Shown here piece after piece: positions 10,651 to 22,452 of a stretch of 64,000 nucleotides of DNA. Numbering within the stretch: the first letter of the stretch is position 1; each line of letters starts with the position of its first letter. Origin of the DNA: Paragonimus skrjabini miyazakii (lineage: Eukaryota; Platyhelminthes; Trematoda; Plagiorchiida; Troglotrematidae); contig JTDE01001072.1 in NCBI GenBank assembly GCA_014338405.1, positions 74,791 to 138,790 on the forward strand, read 5' to 3'. The notes beneath the pieces are model-generated. The model saw only the letters and a list, made by a program, of their open reading frames with translations, searched no databases and was not told the DNA's origin. Position numbers and translations under genes: made by a program.

Positions 10651-10689
10651 ACTATCCAGCATCATTGGACGCCTCACGAACATTGTCAA

Positions 10690-12262
10690 TCTTTGGTGAG
10701 TCCGGTCCATGACTTTACTTGTTTTTGTTGTATCGAGAATTATTGTAGTTCATATATCTGTTCCACTACACCTATATTTAAGGCAGGAGATCGTCATTCC
10801 CCTTCCAGTTGTCGGCCGATCAGCCTCACCAGCATCCCATGCAAGGTAATGGAGCCCCTGTTAAAACGCGCCATCCTTAAGCATTTCTTCTCGAATAATC
10901 TTTTCCCTTCTACCCAGCATGGCTTTCTCCCCGACCGGCCATGCATAGCCAATATCCTTATCTTTATGGATTGCCTGACAGACGTCAAAGACAATGACCA
11001 TATCTCGGATGCTACCTTTTTCGACTTTGCTAAAGCATTTAACCGTGTCCCACATGGTCCTGTTGTCCGTAAGCTAGAAACCTATGGGATCCAAGGAGAG
11101 GTTCTCCTCTGGATTACATCCTTTCTTGATAGCATAACTTTTAGGGCAACATCCAACTCGGACCTTTCTTCTATTTCTCCGATCTCCGCTGGAGTTCTTC
11201 AAAGATCCGTTGTTGTTTCTAATATACATGAATGACCTTCCCGATCTTATTTCTAGCAATACCCTCCTTTATGCTGATGATTTAAAACTATTGAGTGCTT
11301 TGATCCCAGTGCACTGTAGATTCACCTTGATCGTATTAATGGCTGGTCAGAAGACTGGAGTCTCCATCTAAACCACAACAAGTGTCCACATATGTCGCTT
11401 GGAGGAGACTCGGGAAACTATTCGTGATACATGGTGCATAAAGTGTAACGGATATCACGAATTTTGACCCTAAGAAGGACCTAGGGATTTGGCTGTCGAC
11501 TAGTTTGTCTTTTTGTTATCACCATCAGATGGCCGCCAAAAGGGATTTGAGACTCTTGGGATGATAAAAAGAGCCTCTCCCCAAATAGACAGACATGCTT
11601 TTCACTCACTTTACGGGTCTATATAGGACCATTAATTGAGTACGCAAATCAAGTCGTATACACCGGCTTGAAGAAGGATATACTCGCCATCGAGCGTGTC
11701 CAGCGAGTAGGCACCAAAATGGTCACTGGCTTGCGACATTTTTCTTACGAGTCTCATCTTGAAATTTTCGATCTTTATCCACTTGAATTTCGAAGACTCC
11801 GCGACGACTAAATCCTTACGCACTTCTTTTTCAGCACAGAACTCGTGCACCAATTCTTTACCACAGTAGTTGATAACAATCGAAGGGGTCACGACAAGAA
11901 GCTCTATGTGCTTCAACCCCGCGGACATTCATTAGGTAACAGTTCAGTTCTCACAGGGTTATAAACCACAGGAACGACCTTCCATTGGGGGATTTTAGCT
12001 GGTCTTCTAGGGACCGCTTCAAAGTGTTATTAGATTCTCACTTACTTAAGAAGTTGTTGGATTTGTATTTTTACTGTTTTGCTAGATTGGTATTTTACTC
12101 TGTTCCCGGTATTCCCTGTAACCCCCAAGAGCGGTGCTACACCTTGTTTTCAATGACTGTCTTTTAGGTCAACAGAAAATCGCTGACATTGAAACGGACA
12201 AACTGACTTGATCCGAGTGACCTGAACCTCCAACCTCGAACTCGTGAACTAATAGCTGAAAT
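10690..12262 (+). pseudogene. CR1-like LINE L2, 5'-truncated
   Basis: Forward LINE reverse transcriptase. The frame from 10693 has IFKAGDRHSPSSCRPISLTSIPCKV, LFPSTQHGFLPDR and ATFFDFAKAFNRVPHG, then the expected PQGSVLGP region is damaged (AGVLQRSVV). A frameshift near 11210 leads to IYMNDLPDLISS and the YADD catalytic box at 11270-11281. Further stops and shifts follow, with readable pieces MSLGGDSGN, IEYANQVVYTGLKKDIL and LEFRRLRDD up to about 11.93 kb. The C-terminal part and the 3' UTR match LINE L1 at 3.1-4.1 kb. No endonuclease remains. The 3' end abuts a reverse-strand Gypsy gag fragment at about 12.265 kb. Confidence 0.87.
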
Positions 12263-12265
12263 CGC

Positions 12266-12530
12266 TTTCAAAGTGTTATGTAGGCTCTCGCAGAGTATTT
12301 CGTGAACGAGATGGCAAACTTTTTCCACAGTTTTAGTGGAGATAGACTGAGCAACATACGAGTATATCATAGCCTATGATTTTACCTTATGAGTCTTGAA
12401 TAAAGCTTCAACTTGTACAAACCACAATCGGGGATCAGAATACGAAAACTGGGAAGTAGAATGTTGACGGAGGCCTCGATGGAATGATTGTCAACTTCAA
12501 CAAAATACTGAGACATTTCAAGAAACTAGT
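12266..12530 (-). pseudogene. Gypsy copy D: gag N-terminal fragment
   Basis: Reverse-strand remnant of gag. Reading leftward, NILLPSF and the Trp-Phe-x-Gln-Val-Glu-Ala region are recognisable across frameshifts, then MIYSYVAQSISTKTVEKVCH and LHNTLKA, which match gag of copy B (MMYSHMVQSIPTEIAEEVCD). It is cut off where LINE L2 ends. The LTR at 12.69-12.945 kb lies upstream in the same orientation, at a distance that fits an LTR-leader-gag order. Confidence 0.7.
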
Positions 12531-12689
12531 AGAATATCCACAATAAAATGAGTAAAAAGCAGTCATGTTGGGCTCATCAATGTGTGGCAGAAAAAATGAA
12601 TGAACTGCTATAAACCTCGATACAAAATAACGAGGACTGGACTGTCAAAAGATGAACAATTTTCATGAAACTTCCTATGGCATTGGGGA

Positions 12690-12945
12690 ATTATTCGGAG
12701 TGCCCCAAGCGTACGAAGTGCTGGGGCTGAAATTTATTCCAACAACGAAATGGTTTAGCTGGCTGCCAATCAACAACCGTTGGAGGGAGAACTAACACGT
12801 GGGTGTAGCAGAGTTTTATTCAACAGTGTTTTGTCTATTTTTTCATCAAGTCAAGTAACTATGTACAGTGCGGTCTGATGCAGCATTTGGGCGAGACTAG
12901 CAGAATGAAGTATAAAACATTGTGAACATCACGCATTCGCTAACC
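12690..12945 (-). repeat. Gypsy LTR, reverse orientation
   Basis: The reverse complement aligns with the LTR after copy B at 10.39-10.64 kb, including CTGCATCAGACC, AAACTCTGCTACAC and a common end block near CGCTTGG. It precedes the reverse-strand gag fragment D, so it is best read as that copy's 5' LTR. Boundaries are approximate. Confidence 0.68.
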
Positions 12946-12949
12946 CAAA

Positions 12950-13944
12950 CGCATGTTTCATTCATGACGATGTTGACATAATCAGGTCTTTACCGTACTC
13001 TAAAAGTCAGTGGTTTATTTTAACATATGTTGACCACTTCACCAAATGGGCAGTGGCAATTCTTCTTCCCAACACGAATACCGAAACAGTTGTACGAGGG
13101 TTCATGGACGGGTTTCTCTGGAATTATGTTCCAACGAATGCAATATCTGATAGAGGCACACAATTTCAATCAGCGCTATTCAGAGAATTTAACCAGTTAT
13201 TCGGAGTTGATCACACCAAAACCATTGCATAATATCTGGCGGCAAATGGCCTGGTCAAACGATTCCACTGTCAACTGAAGACCGTTTTAAAAGCCCAACT
13301 GGATCCCCAGCGCTGGAATGATCACTTTCCCTCTTGTCACACTGGGAATTGTACTGACTGTTAAAGAAGACATTAGCTGCAAGACCGCATAATTACGTTA
13401 CAGTATGATACTTGTCCTCCCTGGTGAACTGTTCTACATGTCGAACATCAACCAAACTAATTCTAACACTATCACCCTCGTGCAGCTGTAAAAGTCATCC
13501 AAGAGGAACATCCGGCCCCAGCCTATCAGGTTAAGTACTAAATAAGAACGAGTGCACTCCAATCTAGACTCCTGTGGATTTGTTTTTGTTCCTATCGATG
13601 CCGTTAAGTCTCCGCTTCGAAAACCATATTCCGGACCATTCTGTTTGATGAAGCGATTCCCAAAGTTCTTCGTGATCGACTGCAATGGGTTCCATGACAG
13701 TGAGCATTCTAGATGGATCCTACTTCTAGCGACTCGCAGTCCACTCAGTCCATGGGTAACAAACAGAATGTACCTTCTCAACCCAATCCACAAACACCTG
13801 TCGATCTCCCCGGCACTCGCTCAGGCTGAACTGTCAAATGGTCAACAGTTTTTAAAGAGTATTATGCTTGACACCCTCTCATTTTATCGAGCGTTTCATT
13901 CTTCCAACATTCCAGGGGGAAGTTGTTTAGAGTATTCTACATAA
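12950..13944 (+). pseudogene. Gypsy copy C: integrase core to 3' end
   Basis: Forward integrase of a related but more divergent Gypsy copy. The first Asp lies in ILTYVDHFTKWAVAI and the second in AISDRGTQFQSALF. The catalytic Glu is Lys (AANGLVKRFHCQLK, near 13255), so it is inactive. A TAA precedes YLAANG. After further stops, an open frame (13552-13944) carries the C-terminal module (KSPLRKPYSGPF, KFFVIDCNGFHD). It ends beside a purine-rich tract (CCAGGGGGAAG, about 13912), after which sequence resembling the LTR start begins. Upstream pol is absent; the copy begins abruptly beside the reverse LTR at 12.945 kb. Confidence 0.82.
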
Positions 13945-15145
13945 TTTCATATTTTGCCTTATTTTTTATGTAAAGTCTACATCAGTTGTTTTTGTACAAA
14001 ATGAAAACCACCTGTTTGAATTGATTCGACCCAACAAGATACTTCTCCTGCGGCTGTCTCGTCTAGTTGGTGATCCTGCTCCGCCCGGGCCGGAATTGCC
14101 TATAGTGAGCTATCCGGTGACTGCGTTTTGAGTCGACTGTCTGTGTCATTATCTAGGACCAGTCCCTTACAAGGTTAGTCTGCACGATTGCGACTTTACC
14201 TTCACACCCACGTGCAACGTTCTAACCAAACTGACAAGCTTATCGGGAAAGCCAAACTTACCAAGCACCGTTCATGGAATCAACCGAATTGGAGAAATTA
14301 CCACAAAGAACGCATACAGAGACTGGTTGCGTTCATGGCACTTCTCCTGGATCTGTCAAGCAACGAACATCATGTAAATTGTACTGTGACTCTCCGGGAC
14401 TCCGCACTGCTCCACGCTACCATCGGTCTCCAACAGTTCCGCATTCAGTCAGGTCAGCCAGACTTTTGCTAACGTCTTTTTAGAGCATCTTCGTAGACTG
14501 ATGCTCCGACATCTTTTGGTGTTCTGCTTTCTCAGCTAACCTTTATGCAATAGTACAATTGGACCAGCCTTGAATTTCTGATGGCCTGCTAATTGCTTCG
14601 GATGGAGTGAATCAACTGGACCGAGGAGCTACGGTGCTTCGGCACTTCTTCTGGCAACCCATTTTCATTTGCGTTTCTATCGTTTATCAGCTGTACTAGA
14701 GATGCCTGCGCTTCTGTTAAATCTGTGGTGAGAGTGATTAGATTTCCGATATATTCATACAGCAGGTCATTGATGATCAAATAAACAAGGGTATGCACCA
14801 GACTTTCATGACGTCTTTTGGATTGAGTGCACGAATAGCCAGTCCCCGTCAACCACTGTTTTAATAGGTTGGACTGATATGCAGAAAAAATGTCGTCCGT
14901 GGTCAACGTAGTCATGCACCAACTCGGATTGCTGCTTCCGTCGGCCGCTCTTGATTCTACCAAGCCGTTTTACGAGGTGACTGAGAACACTCTGAAAATA
15001 ACTATTCTGGCCAAATTGTCTGGGTCCATTGAGGAAAGGGCAAACGCCTCATTCTTTTCTTGTATCAAGCATCATTGTGGTCGAACCTGTCTGAGGGTTT
15101 CTGACGCTGACTACCTACCGTCTCAGGGGCTGCTGCCGTGAGCCG
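13945..15145. other. Probable LTR of copy C and unassigned region
   Basis: The first 150 bases loosely resemble the family LTR (CTACATCAG block), so a 3' LTR of copy C is likely. Beyond it are moderately long open frames, 14188-14472 (+), 14589-14963 (-) and 14890-15141 (+), with no domain I recognise. A short VRSARLLLTSF-like end near 14.46 kb could be a decayed pol C-terminus, but this is a guess. Confidence 0.35.
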
Positions 15146-16225
15146 ATCCTTGAGGTTTTTTTCACATGTCGTCAGTGGTACTGAACACAGAGGGGTCTTT
15201 CAGAAGAACGGCAAATACTCACCGGAAATTGTCTCTGTCTTTGAGTTCGCCAATCGTTTCGGCCGCTGTCAGGGTGATATGCGGTAGTTACGCTTACAAA
15301 CATGAATAAACAACTTAGTTCTGGCTAACCTATGATCTGCGTTACATCCAGCTCAAAACTTCATTTGCGTGATGCGCAGTTAACGAATGTCGCGTGCTGC
15401 CATGATCAGTTAATCAAACAAATGGTGATGGTCATTTCCTGATTGAGCACCTGATGGAATCGGGTGTTTGTTATAGCTAACTCATCAGCAGCTCATAAGA
15501 GAAGGATAAGATACCGTCCTAACTCAGTCCTATGTGTGCAGTTGATCGTGTATTTGTTTTACTAACCTTGATTGGCTCTGCTCTATAAACACTAACACTG
15601 CAGTGTGTACCTAATGAGACGCAACACAATTCGCCAGACAACAAATCATGCATGTGCTGTTTCTGACTTTTATTGACTAGGAAATGTGGCAGACTTACCT
15701 CGACCGAGTCACACGCGCAGGAACATGAGTTGAGGTCAGATGCCGTGCGGTTCGCTTAGTATCACACAGTTAATGAGTTCCGTGACTACAATACAAACAC
15801 CGTGCTCCCGAGCACGGTTTCTCGGACAACCTACCCAGCAGAAGATGTAACCAGCATACGCCTTCCGGAGCTTGCCTTGGTTCCTAGGCCTTATTTCATT
15901 CAAGGGTGCACATTATTTCCATAGCGGCTCAGTTCTATGTCAGTAATCTATATGAGGCTTTCCGGCCGACCGCTGCCGTATCCATCTATTAGCATACGGA
16001 CATTTCATATCCACAGCGCATTGCTTCTTGGGTCGTGTTTCAGGTTGGATTACCCTATCACATGCGAACGCTGAACCACGTTTGTTTGTGGGTACTTCCC
16101 AAAGTACCCGATTTTCATCCGGTTATTCACCGTGGTCATTGGAACAGCTACTGTGTCCTCCATAGGGTTGATCGTAAATTGTGACAATGAGGTTGAGTAT
16201 TTACATATGTTAATTAAGTTTTGCC
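15146..16225. other. No feature seen
   Basis: AT-balanced, non-coding sequence with stops in all frames and no similarity noticed to other parts of the window. Confidence 0.5.
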
Positions 16226-16345
16226 CAATGTGACATCAGTGGCGCAGTGGTCAGCACGGCTGCTTCATGTAAGCATGGCCGAACTTCTAATCCCGGTCGT
16301 TGGAAGGACACGTACTATTAATGAATGAGAGGCATATTGGAGGCA
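16226..16345 (+). repeat. tRNA-headed SINE, divergent copy
   Basis: Contains the pol III box-A-like TGGCGCAGTGGTCAGC and a degraded box B (CTTCTAATCCCGG), followed by sequence with an eroded version of the hammerhead region (AATGAGAG, then GCATATT). The order matches the SINE copies at 21.4 and 52.35 kb. Not a functional tRNA: no cloverleaf stems or anticodon arm. An old copy. Confidence 0.6.
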
Positions 16346-19029
16346 ATTTAGCCGTTGTACCAATTAGAAACAAGGTTGAGACGAGTTAAAATTACTGAGT
16401 TACTCAGTAGACAAGAGGACGGTTTGGTAAACTAATAAAAAGCTGGCAAAGTAATCATAAAACCACATAAAACTCAATTGATTTACACACTAGCTGGTAA
16501 AACGGTACTGATAAGAAAAAGCAATAAAGTATAGAACGTTGTAATTCATGAGAAAACCGATAAGGGCCGATATATCGTCAACAAATAGGTTAACGTCACA
16601 ATGACACAACACATAAAAATATTGATTAATAAAAGTTCTGTGATGTGGAGTAGATGAATACAACAGTTTAAAAGTGCAAGTAAGGGTACAGAACAGAGGA
16701 GGTGGGACGAAATCATCATTGTAAGAAAGTGTAAAGATAACTGCGGGGAAAGCTACAACTTTAATTTAAACGTACACAGAGTGCAACGAACCAACGGTCT
16801 ATGATTGGACAAGAAAAGCAATGTTCATCAACTCAACTTCATAGCAACAAAATGATCCCTTATATTAAGGGGAATAACTTAACTAACCCGTGGCACCATA
16901 TGACAAAATGGGTTAGAATAGACTCGAAATCGTTTTGATTCTCCTGTTGTCAATGTTATTAAGAGCCTGAGATTATCTACCGTAAGCCCATGTTTTACAT
17001 TCCACTTTGTGAGCCAATCAGAGACACCACACAACAATGAAAGGACAATAGAAGTAATGTAGAAACCTCTGATGTAGTTTGTCGTAAAAAAACTGTACAA
17101 CTTGACTACCACGGTTGTATGGTTGGACACGTAGCGAATTTCATCGGTGTTGCAAAAATAGCTCTCATCTATTTGCTAGCAAACCGACTCACCTGGTGCC
17201 ACTGAAAAGTTTCAATTTTACCGAAACTTCGGATTCTAACTGGTCAACTTTTCCACTGATTTGTCAATCGTCGCTTGTCGTTTGTTTGTCTTAACGAGCC
17301 GCTTACCTGAATAATTTGTTTATTATAACGAAGCCAGTCCCGCAGTATTATGGCAGCTTGACTGAGCACCATGTTCAACTAGTTGGTTGTTCCAAAAACG
17401 AACTTTGATCAGCCGTAGTATTCAATGAATCAACGTTTGATCATGCATCCATATGTATGCCGAAACCTGGATTAGTTTTGTCACCTAGCGAGTTTCATTT
17501 GGAAGCCATGTAGGTTGTACATTATTCATGAACGTTCGTTATAATATGCGTAAGCATTTCTAATGAACTTCCGCTTCTTCCACACTAAATGAGAATAATC
17601 TCTCTTCTCTTGACAAAATGTATAAGCAATATGTTGAACAAATTCGGCGACTAATAATTCTCACGATTGGTATTGGTGAAATTATGTACAATGATCTTTG
17701 AGAAATCTTGTGAGTAGATTGGAACTTGAAATACTACGCTTGTCGTGCAGACTCCTGGAACTTTCTCACCCCTTAAGTTTTCATAAAATTGCAATCTACA
17801 TTTTTACTAACCTGTAACTTTATTTCATATTAATCGGTGAAAAGCGACATACCCGTACGTAGTTTCACAGTTGATTCACCTGAATACGTTGGGCAGAAGA
17901 CACAAGGTATAGTTTGAATTCATTCTATACAATAAACCGTTTCTCTTTGTGTGTCTGTCTGAGAATTTCATTCATGGCTTATGCTAATTTTTCATCCAGA
18001 TGAAGTCAAAAACCACGGTTCTAGCTTTTTGTTGCAATGTGTGCGTTTATTGTGAACCAGGAGGTATTATATGGTTAGTCGGGATAACTGGCGGACTGAA
18101 GCTGTTGACAATTTGATGGGCTGGGACAAGGAGCCGATAAAGAGTCCGCTGGTGTGAAAACAAAACAACCCGTGAGCTAATGACAACGTAATTTAAAAAA
18201 AATAACCTTGACAACAGCGATATAAAACGACAGCGTTGGGTCGCTATTTTACAAATTTTTCAGCGACATATGATTTGCTTGCCCAACAAACTAATATCTA
18301 GACTTTCATAAGTAACGTCAACTTTTATGCGAGCAGTCAAGCATCAGACTGACAAGCTATTAGTCCTAATAGAAAACACACCAAGTACTGGACGGCTTTT
18401 ACAAAAACGGTCTGATATTCGAGGCGGTAAACCCACTAGAGAAACAAGCCCCCTACACGTAAACAAATTCTAGCCCAAACAGTTGCCAACACGACCAAGT
18501 GGTCACTACCACTGAAATTTTGCAGTCTTACTGGCTGTTGTGCTTTCGTGTTCTCCCAAGCTGAGCTGGAAATATGAAAATGATATAATTTAACTAGATG
18601 GGAACAGTTGACTACCAACTAGCTAGTTGTCACTTGGGGACGTTGATTGTAAAAACCATTGCGAGCCCATCAGTGAGCTATGGTGAATGGATGTCTGCTT
18701 GATGGTCGATCCCAAATGGATGTTCCATCTTTGCCATTGATAAAAGAGAGCGCAGCAACTAATGTGAACGTGTTTTGTTAATAAGTAAAACCTTTTTGGG
18801 TTTGGATGTGTGCTGTGGTAGTTTTCAATGACGAGGGTCAGAAAACAGGTGCAGTTCTTAGTTCATCGTAAATAAAGAATTGGATTGCAAATTGGACAAG
18901 CGTATCTAGCCCTTAAGTCAGAACGTAAGTCAGACTTCATTTAGCGCCATCAACCAGATCTCTGCAGTTTCCTATGAGATTGAGTTTTCGGAAACTTGTT
19001 GGTGTGTAAATTCAATTCATTTTCTGTAG
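16346..19029. other. No feature seen
   Basis: AT-rich unique sequence. The only open frames above 60 codons (16879-17130 and 18436-18618, both reverse) have no recognisable motif or convincing splice context. Confidence 0.5.
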
Positions 19030-19238
19030 ACAACTATTTAGACTCCAGACTTTATGTCAAAAAGAGAGAAAGCACGTCGGATCTGGACTACTCTAATGTG
19101 ACCCTAAATATGGAGAAGCGTGTCCAACACACCAAGTATTTTTCCTGGTTGGTTTCATACGCTTTCTTCAGCTATTTCTCTCCCCTGCCAAATATCGTTG
19201 TTATCCTCACTCTGGGTCTATATGCAACAGCAAAATAG
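19030..19238 (+). CDS. Candidate terminal exon, hydrophobic C-terminus
   Basis: A strong acceptor-like tract (ATTCATTTTCTGTAG ending at 19029) opens into a frame of 69 codons beginning at phase 1 and ending TAG. The peptide is polar first (LYVKKRESTSDLDYSNVTLN, with an N-glycosylation sequon NVT) and then hydrophobic (YFSPLPNIVVILTLGLYATA), which could be a membrane segment at the very C-terminus. No family recognised and no partner exon identified. It could be a chance open frame after a chance acceptor. Confidence 0.22.
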
Positions 19239-21119
19239 AACAATTTGAGTATGTGAAGGTTACTGTATTCACCAATCAAGCTTCCTCCCGCCAGTCTATC
19301 AACCTCTGATTGTCTTCCGTCCCGGACCATCGAATTCGATTTCCACCTCCACAATCTGTACAAAACTTCCTGTCCATATATTTTGTTCTTTCTTACTCTA
19401 TAGCAATATTGTCCTCTTATGCTTTGGCTCCGCAGAAAACTACTCCTATCATACGCTCCACTCAAATATCACCATTTGAGATTTTTTTTACGTAGAACAA
19501 CTTTCTGCAACTTTCCTGCCTCCCGCATTGTCCGCATCTGCATTGCCTTCCTTAATGCACGTCAATAATGCCAAAACATGGAAGTAAATCAGAAGTTTTG
19601 TAACAGACATTTTGGTTCATTACTCATCATCACATGAGGTTGGTTTCTAACGTAATGAACATTGCTTTGTTTCAACTCTTATTCAGTTACACTCTCATAT
19701 ACCATGAGTACAAGATTTTTTGTGCCACTCTTTTAAGGACCAACTGACTTCTTTGCATTCGTAAGTGTGTATCTTCGTTTCAGTTATTTCGTTTGTAATG
19801 ATTGTGTGATGTAGCGTAGCTACTCCTTTTCATTACTTTTCCTTTTATTAAAGACTTACTGCGTTTATTATGTTTTGATTAATATTGCCATTTACGTTCA
19901 GAGCGTTTAGCGCATTCAGTAGCTGGTGAAGGAATTCTGTCGACATTTTCGTTCTACTTCGTGTTGACATAGGTTACTTGTATCTTACATGGTTACACTT
20001 TGCTGTCTAACATGCATAGGCTATTGGTTTATTTGACAGTACTTCTGATTAGTTTATGATCAGATTAATGAATCAAATGAACGACAAGCAATTGTATAAA
20101 CAAAAACCCATCAACGTATAACTTGTGTTACCCTCTAATTGTTCATGTGGTTGGAATCGTCGAAATCAGTCAACTAACTTGCAATATATGTGATTCCCAA
20201 AATGTTCAGCTTGATGTTCATTTTTTTCTGTTTTCAGCAGTACTGTTGCACATACTGTTATAGGCTTCACTAATTACAAGCTAAGGCTCACTCATTTGAA
20301 GTCGTTCAATTGGATATTTACCGTGAACTCTAATTTTACAGCATCCAGCGCCAATCTACGAGCACCGTGTTTGCTTGCTCAACTTGTGCACCCGGTTGAA
20401 ATGGGAAGGTATCATTTTTGTGTTTCATCCTATCGACTGGATTCAAATTAGTTACCCTGGTTATGTTCCCGTCGTTACTTACGGTCATTTCTGAACTCAG
20501 TACAAACAACTAGGATGTTCGAATTTCAATATCGTCCACATTTTACTTCATTCAAACAAACATGTGTGTTTTATGTACGTCATCGGTAAGTAAGACAACC
20601 CATTTTCAATTCCAAATATAGGTGATTATATCGTCACGTATTGAACTCTGGGTCTAATAGATAAAGCTGGTCAAATGGCTAATGTTGCAACTGTTTAGGA
20701 ACATAATTCAAATAGTATGATGAGCAAACTTTGTGATATTTAGCATAGAAAAGTCAGGCGCGCTGACTAGATAGCGCGATTATTGCTTTAATAAGCCTGA
20801 AAAATTGAACCATATTTAATAAAAGCTCGAACGAGTGATATATTGTTTTCTTTTAAATAAAGGATATTCGGCAGCAGCACTCAAAAGTCTTATTTTTGCC
20901 AAGAGTTTCAAATTGAGTGTAGCCTGTTTCAACTGGTAGTTGTGTTTTGTTTCAACTGCGTGCTGGTACTTTTAGGAGTTTTAATCGAACTAGTCTGTAG
21001 CACCCCATTTTGATATCCAGTAGCAGATACTTTGACAACAAGAATGATAAAATCCAAATACAGTTATTGACATTGCAGATAAAAGCTGCTTACCAACTGA
21101 ATTAAGATCAAACTAGATT
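19239..21119. other. No feature seen
   Basis: Pyrimidine-rich stretch near 19.3-19.5 kb with short overlapping frames on both strands, then AT-rich sequence. Nothing supported. Confidence 0.45.
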
Positions 21120-21280
21120 GAAACTCACTCACAATTTATCGCAGCTTTCGCATTCTCATAAACCTTCCGGTCGGCCTCTTTCGAAATGAAGCAGTAGACT
21201 AGAACTCCGGTCACGCTTTCATGAGGCAACCACGTTTACCACTGTGCCACTGTCCTCACATTAGGCACGACCGAATTATG
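21120..21280 (-). repeat. Hammerhead SINE, inverted arm with ribozyme deleted
   Basis: The reverse complement reads through the SINE head (GTCGTGCCTAATGTGAGG, box A CAGTGGCACAGTGGTAAAC, GTTGCCTCATGAA) and then jumps to the tail (CATTTCGAAAGAGGCCGACC, CGATAAATTGTG). The ribozyme core is missing. It faces the forward copy that starts at 21.28 kb, forming an inverted pair. Confidence 0.72.
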
Positions 21281-21690
21281 ATTTCAACTCGGAGAGAAGT
21301 CCTAATCGAGAGGTTATCGATTGGAGTTGACATACAGTAACTTTGTCTCCTACTGAAGCGATCTGGCAACCTGGCCATTACTCACGAGCGAAAGTGATTG
21401 AGCGTTTGCATATGATAATTTGGTCGTGCCTAATATGAGGTCAGTGGCGCAGTGGTAAACGCGGTTGCCTCATGAACAGCGTGGCAGTGGTTCTAGTTCC
21501 GGCAGTGGCGAGGGTATGCACTACTGACGAGCTCTAATGAGAGCGAAATTTGAGTCTAGTGGTTCTTTTCGAAAGGGGCCGACTGGATGGTCTGTGTGAA
21601 TGCGACAGCTGCGATCAATTGTGGTTGACGTTCAATCTATATGACAGTCCAAATTCCCTACTACTCATCAGTAATATCAAGCTACTGTAC
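21281..21690 (+). repeat. Hammerhead-bearing tRNA-like SINE (Smalpha-like), near full length
   Basis: Order: a 5' module (ATTTCAACTCGGAGAGAAGTCC to GATAATTTGGTCGTGCC), shared with copies at 35.8, 51.0 and 52.15 kb; box A (TGGCGCAGTGGTAAAC) near 21447; box-B-like GGTTCTAGTTCC near 21490; a hammerhead ribozyme (21518-21562); a conserved tail (CGAAAGGGGCCGACTGG, GATCAATTGTGG); and a terminal motif CTACTACTCATCAGTAAT at about 21656. Schistosome Smalpha elements have the same pol III head plus hammerhead plan. Non-autonomous: no coding capacity, so it needs a LINE or Penelope reverse transcriptase. Confidence 0.82.
21518..21562 (+). ncRNA. Hammerhead ribozyme, complete core
   Basis: Stem I GCACTA pairs with TAGTGG (five Watson-Crick pairs next to the core). 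The core is CTGACGA at 21524-21530. Stem II is GCTCT/AGAGC with loop AATG. GAAA follows at 21545-21548, a short stem III segment, then the cleavage triplet GTC at 21554-21556. All conserved core bases are present. Stem III (ATTTGAGT) is poorly self-complementary, so activity may be lower than for the copy at 50.95 kb. Confidence 0.8.
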
Positions 21691-22452
21691 GTTCTGATTA
21701 CAACCAGACACATCTTAGCTATTTGACATTCCTTTTCCTATATTCCGGAGGCAAACCGAAAGAGTGAAGTTTGTGAGTGATTTGGACGAGTATATGTATT
21801 GAAATGTTGTCCTTAACACTGGTTCGAATTTGGCCGAAGCTGGGAATTTTCATAACTGTGTCATTTCGAAACAATTAAAGCTGCCGCTTCACGAATGGAC
21901 AAAAATTTCCTTTTGATTTCTCTGATGAATATTGATAGCAGGTATTTGGGACAGTTTAGAAATTTGGAAGTGACATTCAGAAGATTACATGTTGTTGGGT
22001 CAAAACAGATGACCTAAGCTGTCTAATACAGTAGTAATCCAGATAACTGGAGTAGTGATTAATTTTATTGGCATAACCAGAGAACAATTAACAACGGACT
22101 TTCGTTTCAATTTGAAACAGAAAAATGGAAGCAAGTAAACTGCGTTCATGAATGGAATTCGGGGTTGCGCAAATGTGTGCTAATATCTTCGAGCAAACGC
22201 CATTCAGATTAAGAATCCAGTGCTTGTAGGAATCCAGAAGGAGGCGTAAAATCCAGTACATGGTTTGTTCTCAATTCCCGGCAAGTGATAGACTGATGAT
22301 TTCTATAATCGTTTCTAGGAATTCTTCACTATAACTGAATTCACTATGATACTAAGGTGCAAAATATTGCATGACAAAAGACTATGGATCCTTGTCACTA
22401 AGTTAGAAAAATAACAGTTTTTTACGTACTAAACTCCTTTGCTTTGATTCAG

